Below, piece by piece: positions 1 to 12,900 of a stretch of 64,000 bases of DNA. How positions within the stretch are numbered: the stretch's first letter is position 1; each line of letters begins with the position of its first letter. The notes under the pieces are model-generated. The model saw only the letters and a program-made list of their open reading frames with translations. It was not told the origin of the DNA and made no database searches. The translations under genes and the position numbers were made by a program. The DNA comes from Lotus japonicus (lineage: Eukaryota; Streptophyta; Magnoliopsida; Fabales; Fabaceae): assembly GCF_012489685.1 (NCBI RefSeq), contig NC_080046.1:58270195-58334194 (forward strand), given 5' to 3'.

Positions 1-41
1 AAAATTAATACTATTTTCATAGAATACTATATGCCTATAAT

Positions 42-188
42 GTCACCGAGAGTTAGCTCAAGTGGTAAGAGTTAGGGGACATAAGGGTTGGGGAGGGGAA
101 GGTCCAAGGTTCGAATCCTGGAAGGGAAATTTGAAGGGATTTTCTAACTTACTAACAACTAACCACTAACATTTGCCTATAAAAAAAA
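42..188 (+). mobile_element. tRNA-derived SINE, copy 1
   Basis: A short retroposon with an A-box-like segment (TTAGCTCAAGTGG) and a B box (GGTTCGAATCC) about 60 bases apart, ending in a run of A. It is flanked by near-perfect 16-bp target-site duplications at 26-41 and 189-204 (ACTATATGNCTATAAT). The tRNA-like head and A tail fit a tRNA-derived SINE moved by a LINE. Two more copies lie at 13871-14017 and 20571-20708. It is not a functional tRNA because the cloverleaf is disrupted between the two boxes. Confidence 0.85.
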
Positions 189-419
189 ACTATATGACTA
201 TAATACAAAGAATCATGTACGTTATATACTTACGGTTGTTCTTCCTTCCCTGAACCTATTAAACTCAGATGATGCATGAAAAAATATAATATACAACCCA
301 CCTAAACACCCAAAAATATTTTACATGTTAGAATTAACATATTAACACATAAATTATTTATAATACCGAATGTAAATGAATATATAGTACTCTATAAACC
401 ATACCTTATAGAGTTATAT

Positions 420-560
420 TTGAAAATACTCCCTCGTACACAACATGAATTGTTTTGTCAGAAGGTAGATCATCATGATTTTCTATTAGGATCTGTAGCC
501 CTTGTTTGTTTTTTACTCTAGATAGAGCAACATATAATTGTCAATGACTGAAGATTCACC
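420..560 (-). pseudogene. PIF1-like (Helitron-type) helicase C-terminal fragment
   Basis: On the minus strand this encodes the end of a PIF1/Helitron-type helicase, with the motif QLYVALSRVKNKQGLQILI followed by a tail ending in HVVYEGVF. This motif is characteristic of the last helicase motif in Helitron Rep/Hel and PIF1-like proteins. A stop codon (TGA) sits where the family usually has a glycine just before QLYVALSR, so the fragment is dead. It lies directly downstream, on the same strand, of RPA-like exons, a combination known from plant Helitrons. Confidence 0.75.
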
Positions 561-599
561 TTGGAAGATATAATCCTACACACCCAAGTATTTACTAAT

Positions 600-1290
600 A
601 AATAAAATACGAATTTTTTGGTAATATATGTCAGTACCTTTGTACATTTTCATTTTAGCCAACTGCAGAATAAGAACCACTGGACCATCGTGTCCTTCAG
701 CAACATATTGTAAAAATTGTTGAGCAAAATCTTCCCACAGTGTACACCTTAGGATTTCACTTCCGCTATTTAATTGATAAAATGAATAAATAGTGTTTAA
801 ATTTAAAAAATTGAAGGAAATTTTAAATATAATACTTACTCTAGAGCATCCAAATCAACAACAATATAGTTGACTGTAGTAACTTCTTTCTTGAAGTCTG
901 ATAGTTATCATTTGGCTACGACAACACCTATGGCGTCTGCATCAAAATATTAAAAGTGATGATCTCTATATTTATTTAAAAAATACAAATACTTTTTACA
1001 CATACCGATCAATTCCTCGTCCTCTTTAAGATTTTCAAATATTGAACCATATGGTGCGAAGCTAAACCCATAATAGGGAATTTTTCGAGCTTCTATAGGT
1101 TTCACTTCAGTTTGCAACTTGAAATACAACCTGCATGGATGAGTGCAAGGTGTCTATTTGTAATTATTGATAGCGACGCTGAGAATGACAATTTCATAGC
1201 ACACCCCCTCTTTTAAGGCTGACTCAAATTTTACAACGTGGCTGCTCCACACTGTAGCGTGAATCTTGTCACCCTGGAAATTGTTGGATT
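600..1290 (-). pseudogene. Replication protein A large-subunit-like gene fragment
   Basis: Minus-strand coding blocks resemble the OB-fold DNA-binding domains of RPA70-like proteins. One around 1020-1140 reads LQTEVKPIEARKIPYYGFSF; one around 900-940 contains ADAIGVVVAK; one around 835-880 ends VVDLDALE before a GTAAGT donor; one around 640-780 contains LWEDFAQQFLQYV and GPVVLILQLAKMK. AT-rich intron-like stretches separate them. Only part of the protein is present and there is no start. Expanded RPA1-like genes are often carried by Helitrons, and the adjacent helicase tail supports that origin. Confidence 0.7.
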
Positions 1291-1567
1291 TTCGTTAAAA
1301 AAAATATGGATGAAAGATTTTTTTTTTTTTGAAAACAGATCAACATGCTCATATCTAAAAAACCGCAAGGGCATGAATTTGTTTGTAAATAAACCTTAGC
1401 ATCCAGGAGGATCATGTCAATTTCGTTAATATCGTTTTTTTTTTTTTAAACATTATTCAATTATAATGTTCAAATCCTTAATTTCATATAATTTTTAAAT
1501 GTATAATTTATATCTTTTCATTATTTATTTAATATTTTATTACAATATTCAATTATTATTTTTAAAA

Positions 1568-2395
1568 GCTATTCAATCAATTTTAGCATTAACGTTTTTT
1601 TTTTGAACGTGCATTAATGGTTGTTTAAAATAGGAAAAAACTTGAAATTTATGTAGTGATTGGAGAAACTTAATAATGAGTATGGAAAAACCTAATAATG
1701 ATTGTTTTAATGGTTGTTTAAAATAGGGAAAAAATTTGAAATTTGAATGACTTTTTTTAATATAGCTGTATTTTAATATATATAAAAAACGACATATGAA
1801 TGTCAATATTTTTTTCATTAATATATGTTTATTTTTTAAATTAATGAATTATTATTTTAATATTTTTGTTTTTTGATAATATTTGTAAAATCAAATCTGG
1901 ATTTCATGCTATTTTTTCGTAAATATCAGTTTTTTTTAAGACCTTATTCAATTAAAATGTTCAAATTCTTAATTTCATATAATTCAATCAATTTTAGCAT
2001 TAACGTTTTTTTTTGAACGTGCATTAATGGTTGTTTAAAATAGGAAAAAATTTGAAATTTATGTAGTGATTGGAGAAACTTAATAATGAGTATGGAGAAA
2101 CCTAATAATGATTGTTTTAATGGATGTTTAAAATAGGAAAAAAATTGAAATTTGAATGACTTTTTTTAATATAGCTGTATTTTAATATATATAAAAAATG
2201 ACATATGAATGTCAATATTTTTTTTTATTAATATATGTTTATTTTTTAAATTAATGAATTATTATTTTAATATTTTTGTTTTTTTGATAATATTTGTAAA
2301 AACAAATATGGATTTCATGCTATTTTTTCGTAAATATCAGTTTTTTTAAGACCTTATTCAATTAAAATGTTCAAATTCTTAATTTCATATAATTG
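1568..2395. repeat. AT-rich tandem duplication, period about 411 bp
   Basis: Two direct copies, about 1568-1978 and 1979-2395, share the order: TTCAATCAATTTTAGCATTA, a poly-T stretch, an AATGATTGTTTTAATGG block, an AATATATATAAAAAA block and a TTAAGACCTTATTCAATT block. A partial third copy of the last block is visible at about 1443-1500. No coding capacity or target-site duplication was found. Short open frames here come from low-complexity AT sequence. Confidence 0.75.
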
Positions 2396-2524
2396 TTAAA
2401 TGTATAATTTTTCATTTAATATTTTAAAAAATTATGCAATTATTATTTTCAAATCTTTATTTTCGTATTATTTAATTCAATGAGTGTTGGGCATTATTTT
2501 TGCAATGTTTTCAAAATTACGGTT

Positions 2525-3666
<1,142 letters not shown>

Positions 3667-4800
3667 GTTAGATGTGATTGAGGAAAGTAGTATTAGGTTT
3701 AAAGGGTTTAGTGCATCTTCTAACTGAAGATGTGACATTTTTTTTGCTGAATTTAACAAAACACGGCTAAAAGACAAATGAATCTTGGTGACATTTTGTA
3801 GCGTTTTATGTTAATACATCATTTTTACAACCGTCGCATGATTTGTTTTGCGGCCCTTTAGACGACTACAAAGTACTCCAAAATCCTCCCGCAAAATGCA
3901 CACCTTATTGTCAGAAGATAAGAAGGAAAAATATAAAAGTGATAGATGTAATATGAATAGAGACTGAAAAAAAAAGTGTTATTTAAGGTTTAGATACTAT
4001 TTGAAATGTAAATACTCTTCCTGAAATATTCAAAACTTATTAAAACAATTTGCAAAAAAAAATTACATTAATTATGTCGAAAAGGTCAATTATCAAATTG
4101 GTCATGTGTTTATTCTTGCTTCCATTTTCATCACTCCCCAAAAAATACTTTGTTTTTTATCCATGCGTTTAAGGAAATATTGGCCCTAGTTGAGCTCAGA
4201 TGACTTGCTTACCTGTCCGATTAGTGTTTATGGGGCACTCCCACGTGTGATTTGAATTAATATTTATTTTACACTTAATAACTAATTTTACTTCAAAGTA
4301 TTCATTAAAAAATAAAGATTACAAAAAAAACTTAATCCTCAATTTGAGACTACTTATTTTTTTGGTGCATCGGAAAACACGACACAAAATTTCAGATTAC
4401 TAATTATAACTAAATCAATCACCTAATAAACTAACCTAAATTAAATCCCCCCCCCCCTCCCTCCCCAAAATAACCTAATCACTAAATTAGACACCCAACT
4501 CAACTAAAATCAAAACAAACTTTTCATCATCGTCTTCATCATCATCCAACTTCATCTTGAACCCAAAATCAGATATTGAACAACCCCTTCATCTTCAACT
4601 AAAAAAGTCAACAATAAAACATTATACGTTTTTCTATTTCATTTTGGCCTCTCAAATTGAAAGTCCACCACCCTTTTATATATTAGCACTGCTCATCTAA
4701 CAATGTGCCATTTTTTCCCAGTGCAACTAAAAAGGTTTCGTCACTATCTTTGTTGGCTTGCTTGTGGCTAGTATATCGCTTGAATTTAAGTTCTAGATTA

Positions 4801-4846
4801 ATTTAATTAGTGGTAGTTTTTTTTATAAGCATTTAATTAGTGGTAG
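4801..4846 (-). mobile_element. Micro-insertion: SINE-tail scar with 16-bp target duplication
   Basis: Two perfect 16-bp direct repeats (ATTTAATTAGTGGTAG at 4801-4816 and 4831-4846) enclose only 14 bases. On the minus strand the insert reads GCTTATAAAAAAAA, which resembles the 3' end of the SINE at 42-188 (GCCTATAAAAAAAAA). This looks like a retroposition event truncated almost to the tail. Confidence 0.7.
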
Positions 4847-5799
4847 TGTTCAAAGTGTTATCATTAAATAGTAGATTTTCCCTTTATCAATGACTGAAGC
4901 ACTAATTCTCATTTTGGTCTTACTCTTATCCTTACGTGTTGCGTTGAAATTCTTTTTTTTTGGTATTTTTATTGTGCAAGATTGTTGTTAAACTATGCAA
5001 ATGGGCATGCATATATTGTTACCACTTTCCAGATATGCACCAAAAATCTGAGGTATATTTCCTGCTAGGATGTAACATTATTATTTAAATCCTAGGATGT
5101 ACACCTAGCCACCAACTCGATCGACTTCACATTCTTCCAATCAAACTTGTATACATTTGTTTAGACAAGATGATGATAGTCTTACTCAGCTCGGCAAGCT
5201 TCACGTATTCTTGTCGGAACATGACCCAAATCCACTACTTGCTTAAATGGCACATTGATTAATATTCCACCCATATATTATTTCAACATGCCTTAGCTTA
5301 GAACATTATTTGAAAGTAGAGGTTTGGGTTCGAGTATCTATGAATACAGTTGTGTTGAATAATAGGTAAAAATAGTACTGGTTTTCTTTTCTTTCCTAGT
5401 GTGCCATATTTTTATGACTTACACACTACCCCTACAAATTTGTTCATCCTGATGTAGATTACTCCAAGTTGAGGGAAATTTCCACTCTTTACATTAACCA
5501 CGCTTAGCAAACAAGTATCTCAAAACTTAAGCGTGTACCATTAAACTTGAGTGAAGTAACAAATGTACCTATGAATGAGTGACGCTGAGGACCTACCAGT
5601 TATCCCCACTATAAAGCCATGAAATTAATTTAATATTATGGAAGATAATTTATTAAACAATTTATGCAGATCTTACTTTAGTTATTGCATGATCATATCA
5701 TGCTGCAAGAACGCAGACATGCTTATATACTATTCTTCCAAAATGTTTTAGAATTCATTCCTTGATTATCTAGTATTTTTCAAAAATATTTAAAAAATT

Positions 5800-5990
5800 A
5801 ACCTGAAGGGTTGGTCGAGTGAAACATGACAGACTCTCGTATCTGACAAGTTGCATGTTTGAACTCTCACTCATCCCCTTAGGTTGAGGTAAATGTGATT
5901 GTAAGTGCTCTTTGAGCCCAACAACTTTTCTTGCCTTGGACCGGAACAACATCTCCTAACCCTAAATTTTTTAGTATAAAAAAAATTAAA
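5800..5990 (+). mobile_element. SINE-like element, second family
   Basis: It contains an A-box-like TTGGTCGAGTG and a B-box-like GTTTGAACTCTC about 40 bases later, a body of roughly 110 bases, and an A-rich end (TATAAAAAAAATTAA). AT-rich sequence on both sides could be an imperfect target duplication (AAAAAATTAA). The body differs from the SINE family at 42-188. The call rests on the two box motifs and the A-rich tail. Confidence 0.5.
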
Positions 5991-6271
5991 AATTTGTGGG
6001 GCCATTGAAGAATGTTTCTTTGCTTGTAGAGTTGTTTTTATCAGGAATAAAACAGAGAACTCTTTTCAGATTGTGTTAAATGTGAAAGTGGTAGATGTTC
6101 TTGTAATCAAAGATAGATCAGAAACTTCATGTTCCACAATGTAATAATTAAAATGAGAACATTAACCCCAAGATAATGCCAATACTCTTCATATGTATGA
6201 CGTTTGTCTTAGCTCAATTAAACGTAAACTAGTGCATCACATTAGTTGGCACCATAGCTCATACATAATCA

Positions 6272-6279
6272 TATAAATA
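6272..6279 (+). promoter_or_regulatory. Putative TATA box of the BBE-like gene
   Basis: TATAAATA about 64 bases before the ATG at 6343, a normal distance for a plant gene with a leader of roughly 35-40 bases. Confidence 0.5.
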
Positions 6280-6318
6280 TATGACATTTGTAGCAGCCTC
6301 CTTCAGCACAAAACATAG

Positions 6319-7974
<1,656 letters not shown>

Positions 7975-8455
7975 GGCACTGTATTGCTAGAGTCCTATAT
8001 CTATCAATTTGCTATATAGGGTTGGATTTTATTTTGTTTTTGATCCTTTTAATGTTGTAAAACACTGATGAAGTGCTTGAACATTGCTATCTTTGATTTT
8101 GTGTATGCGATAAGATTACAGGTCATAAGTTGTTCCACTTTCGCAGAGAAACTACAGAGTGTAGCTTCTCGAAAGTGCAATAAGCTTCAAAGTTTCAAAA
8201 TTTTCAGTAAGATATTGTGATTTCTAAACAAGAGTGCTTTTTTTAAAAAAATTATGTATATTCATTGTGTCTCACAAGGAAAATAGTAGACTAATGATAT
8301 GCAAGAAAAATAGTGATAGTGTGATACAATTATGCAATATAACATACTGAAACTACATATGAATGATCCCCTAAAGCAGGTAGTAGTCTAACGAATTAAA
8401 CTGAATTGAATATATCTCATCAACATAAATGGCATCAAATCTAACTAACTTGGAC
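7975..8455. other. BBE-like gene 3' flank
   Basis: Probable 3' UTR and intergenic DNA between two convergent genes. The sequence is closely matched at 17626-18054 behind the truncated BBE copy, so it belongs to the duplicated segment. The copy in the second segment carries about 365 additional bases (about 18055-18415) that are missing here. No gene was seen. Confidence 0.7.
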
Positions 8456-9960
8456 TCAATAAGTCTTCATGAAGTGCTTCCTCTGCAAAAGCATCAGATT
8501 ATCCATACCTAACATTTCTATCTCCGGAAAAAATGGTGACAAAGGTTCATCTATTGCTTTTCTAAAGCATTCCTCATCAGCAACATTTTCTAAGTCTAGC
8601 AACTTCATAATATTGCCATTCCCCACTTCACCAAAATTGTTTAAGGCATCACATATCCTCTCCCTGCATGCTTGAGATATGGGAGTATACGATGCGAGTG
8701 ATATTGCCATTCCCTGCATGCTTGCAGTCATTTGCATCCTCACAGACACCAGCTTTCATTTCTTTTGTTTCTTCTTTTCACCCACAGAAGTATCTGCTTT
8801 ACCCCAATGAAATTTCTTCCTCTTTTTGTGAGCCCTATCACTCTTGGCCTGTAAATTGTCCATTTCTCCACACAATAAATTTGCAAGCTGCATTTTAATT
8901 TTTCTACCATCAGAAGATAAATTTGAAATACATTCAACTGTATCATGAATTCTTTTTCTCATCCTATCAAGCTCAATAATTAATCTGCAAGTACAGAAAC
9001 AAAAGATTTTTTCCCTAATGCCATTGCAGTTGCCTCTTCTAGTTGGAATCACAATATGAAAGTTTATTATTAACATTAAAGTCAACTTATTATCCTCTAT
9101 CTCAATATTGGATTCAAGATACCGTCTCATTTTTTTTCTTTTGAGATGTGTCATGATGATTAGAGGAAACAAAAATGACAAACCTTACTCCAACTTCATA
9201 AATAATAGCAAATGGTTCAGCAATGGAAACAAACCTTAGTAAAGTCGCTTTAAGTGGTGTAATTCATGCTCTAATATGCGGCGACAATGTGCTTCATGCT
9301 CAGCCTTCATCGTTTCACGCTTAACCTTTTCCCTCGCGTACTCCGCACGTATCTTTTAAAGCTGTAGACTGTCTCCCAAAAGCAGTAATTTGTCTTCAGC
9401 AAGCTTCTTCTGCTCCTCTGCCTGCTGTTTTTCCATATCGGCGGTCTTTTTATCAAGCTCAGACCTCTCCTGAGCTTTCTTAATCTTCGACTCAGCATTT
9501 ATTTTCTCCACTAACAGCTTCTTCTTTTCAGCTTCAAACCTTTTGGTTGCCTCTTTAGTCTTTGACAGCTCAAAAGCCAGCTTCATTTTTCTTTCATTAA
9601 CTTGTTTCTCCAAGTGAACTTGTCGAAGTTCGACTTTCGCAATCTGCTTCTCTACCTCAGCAGCTATTTTCTTCGGAGCTTCCAATAACTTCCTTGCTTC
9701 CGCCGCAGCATTCTTTCTCTCGTCCACAGCAGTCTTCCTCTCAGAATCAGCTACTATCCTTTCTTCCTCCACGTGTTCTTTTTTCAAGCGATTGACTTCC
9801 TTTTTAGTATCAGATATACCAGCTTTCAGAACTTCCACATCCCCATTTCCTTCACGAGCACCAGCACCACATTTCTGCTGCAGTGCAGAAATCTCAGATT
9901 TTAAGGCAGAAACTTCATTCTCTAAAGTAGAAAAAGCATTGGATATTTCCAGCTTTCCTT
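8456..9960 (-). pseudogene. 3' part of coiled-coil gene A, decayed
   Basis: The minus-strand continuation of the coiled-coil gene, parallel to the better-preserved copy at 18472-19997. It is damaged in at least four ways. The frame is already lost at about 9970, where one base is missing. A CAA-to-TAA nonsense change lies at 9356-9358. About 28 bases encoding the segment after HHLKRG are deleted near 9254. One base is missing near 8760, inside the GEKK-rich region. What remains encodes an extremely charged, heptad-rich coil (for example AKVELRQVHLEKQV, FELSKTKEATKRFEAEKKKL) and a C-terminal block with RMRKRIHDTVECISNLSSDG and RKAIDEPLSPFFPEIEM. Confidence 0.85.
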
Positions 9961-12900
9961 CTATCTCAATTTTCTCTGTGCTTGTTCTTCTTGAATATCT
10001 GCAGACAATACATTACCAAATGATTGGGGAAACATATTCAATAAATTTTGAGCTTCCAAGTCATAGCTCATGATTGATCACCTTTCTTGAGCTTCTTATT
10101 CTCAGATTCCAGATTTTCAATTCCCTTTTCAAGGATCTTGACAGCTTGGCGGAGAGCATTCCGCCCCACTGCAACCTTCTCACACTTCTTCTTCAACTGA
10201 TCACAAAATTCAAATAAAAAATGTCAAGTTGATGAGTTGTTATCAAACTGAAACTAGCACTAATGCAAAACACGTGCACGGGGCATCAAGAAAAGAAATT
10301 TTATCTACCGAGCTACCGCACACGGTAGCCCAACCTAGTCACCGAGTAACCATCCACAGTTACTGGCTAAATCACCTAAATACACTTCAAGCCCAATAAG
10401 CATAAGCCTTAATGGTTTGAAATTTTGAATGAATGTGTATCTACCGACCTACCCCCGACGGTAGCACGGCCTAGTCACCGAGTTACGACCCACGGTAATT
10501 CGGCTTAATCAACGAGACACACTACAAGCTCAATAAACACGTGCAGCATACGTGAACTTAAGAGACGTGTAACCCCGAGAATAAATATCCGCATGTAACC
10601 CCATGATCATTAATTAAGCATTATGTCATTTAAGGACCTAATAAATCACTTTAAATATAATTCCTAAACAACAAAAAGTCCAAGAGACATCCTTATTTCT
10701 ACAAAATGACTAAGATAACAGGATTAATGTATCTTCACTCTAGGCATTGTGATTGAACAAAAATGAAAGCATACCTCATCGCATTTGCTGCAGCAATTTG
10801 CAGGCTCAGGAATCACAGCCTTCTCTGGAGCAATTTTCTTTGCAGCTTCCAATAACTTCCTTGCTTCCGCCGCAGCCTTCTTTCTCTCGTCCACAGCAGT
10901 CTTCCTCTCGGAATCAGCTACTATCTTTTCTTTCTCCACAAGTTCTTTTTTCAAGGTATTGACTTCCTTTTCAGTATCAGATATACCGGCTTTCAGAACT
11001 TCCACATCCCCATTTCCTTCACGAGAACCAGCACCACATTTCTGCTGCAGTGCAGCAATCTCAGATTTTAAGGCAGAAACTTCATTCTCTAAAGCAGCAA
11101 AAGCATTGGATATTTCCAGCTTTTCCTCTATCGCAACTTTTCTCTGTGCCTGTTCTTCTAAAATATCTGCAGACAATACATTACAAAATGATTGGGGCAA
11201 CATATTCAAATAATTTTGAGCTTCCAAGTCATGGCTCATGATGGATCACCTTTTTTGAGCTTCGTACTCTCAGATTTTAAGGCAGAAACTTCATTCTCCA
11301 AAGCAGCAAAAGCATTGGATATTTCCAGCTTTCCCTCTATCTCAATTTTTCTCTGTGCTTGTTCTTCTTGAATATCTGCAGACAATACATTACCAAATGA
11401 TTGGGGCAACATATTCAATAAATTTTGAGCTTCCAAGTCATAGCTCATGATTGATCACCTTTCTTGAGCTTCTTATTCTCAGATTCCAGATTTTCAATTC
11501 CCTTTTCAAGGATCTTGACAGCTTGGCGAAGAGCATTCCGCCCCTCTACCACCTTCTCACACTTCTTCTTCAACTGATCACAAAATTTTCCCTGTGCTTG
11601 TTCTTCTAGAATATCTGCAGACAATACATTACCGAATGATTGGGGCAACATATTCAAATAACTTTGAGCTTCCAAGTCATGGCTCATGATTGATCACCTT
11701 GTTTGAGCTTCTTATTCTCAGATTTTAAGGCAGAAACTTCATTCTCTAAAGCAGCAAAAGCATTGGATATTTCCAGCTTTCCCTCCATCGCAACTTTTCT
11801 CTGGGCTTGTTCCTCGAGAATATCTGCAGACAATACATTACAAAATGATTGGGGCAACATATTCAAATAATTTTGAGCTTCCAAGTCATGGCTCATGATT
11901 GATCACCTTTTTTTAGCTTCTTATTCTCAGATTTTAAGGCAGAAACTTCATTCTCTAAAGCAGCAAAAGCATTGGATATTTCCAGCTTTCCCTCTATCTC
12001 AACTTTTCTCTGTGCGTGTTCTTCTTGAATATCTGCAGACAATACATTACCAAATGATTGGGGCAACATATTCAATAAATTTTGAGCTTCCAAGTCATAG
12101 CTCATGATTACCTTTCTTGAGCTTCTTATTCTCAGATTCCAGATTTTCAATTCCCTTTTCAAGGATCTTGACAGCTTGGCGAAGAGCATTCCGCCCCTCT
12201 ACCACCTTCTCACACTTCTTCTTCAACCGATCACAAAATTTTCCCTGTGCTTGTTCTTCTAGAATATCTGCAGACAATACATTACCTAATGATTGGGGCA
12301 ACATATTCAAATAACTTTGAGCTTCCAAGTCATGGCTCATGATTGATGACCTTGTTTGAGCTTCTTATTCTCAGATTTTAAGGCAGAAACTTCATTCTCT
12401 AAAGCAGCAAAAGCATTGGATATTTCCAGCTTTCCCTCCATCGCAACTTTTCTCTGTGCTTGTTCCTCGAGAATATCTGCAGACAATACATTACAAAATG
12501 ATTGGGGCAACATATTCAAATAATTTTGAGCTTCCAAGTCATGGCTCATGATTGATCACCTTTTTTTAGCTTCTTATTCTCAGATTTTAAGGCAGAAACT
12601 TCATTCTCTAAAGCAGCAAAAGCATTGGATTTTTCCAGCTTTCCCTCTATCTCAATTTTTCTCTGTGCTTGCTCTTCTTGAATATCTGCAGACAATACAT
12701 TACCAAATGATTTGGGCAACATATTCAATAAATTTGGAGCTTCCAAGTCATAGCTCATGATTGATCACCTTTTTTGAGCTTCTTATTCTCAGATTCCAGA
12801 TTTTCAATTCTCTTTTCAAGGATCTTGACAGCTTGGCGAAGAGCATTCCGCCCCTCTACCACCTTCTCACACTTCTTCAACTGATCACAAATTTTTCCCT

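Larger units (their letters stand above)
3667..6260. other. Intergenic DNA between BBE fragment and BBE gene
   Basis: AT-rich DNA without a supportable gene. It holds a poly-C tract near 4447-4457, a poly(A)-tail scar at 4817-4830 and a SINE-like element at about 5800-5990. The proximal part, after about 6000, is presumably the promoter of the BBE-like gene. Confidence 0.6.

Noticed and set aside
42..130. Functional tRNA gene
   Set aside because: A and B boxes are present, but the region between them is too long, no acceptor stem pairs, and an A tail with target duplications marks a SINE.
5300..5400. SINE-like GGGTTCGAGTAT motif
   Set aside because: Only one weak box; no tail and no flanking duplication could be found.
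10724..12758. Many minus-strand open frames of 70-170 codons starting MSHDLEAQ or MSYDLEAQ as separate small genes
   Set aside because: The MSxDLEAQ...NVLSAD part is the 83-bp intron read in the frame of the following exon. The upstream exon frame meets a stop within the first 15 bases of the intron, and every copy keeps GT and AG, so splicing explains the pattern better.
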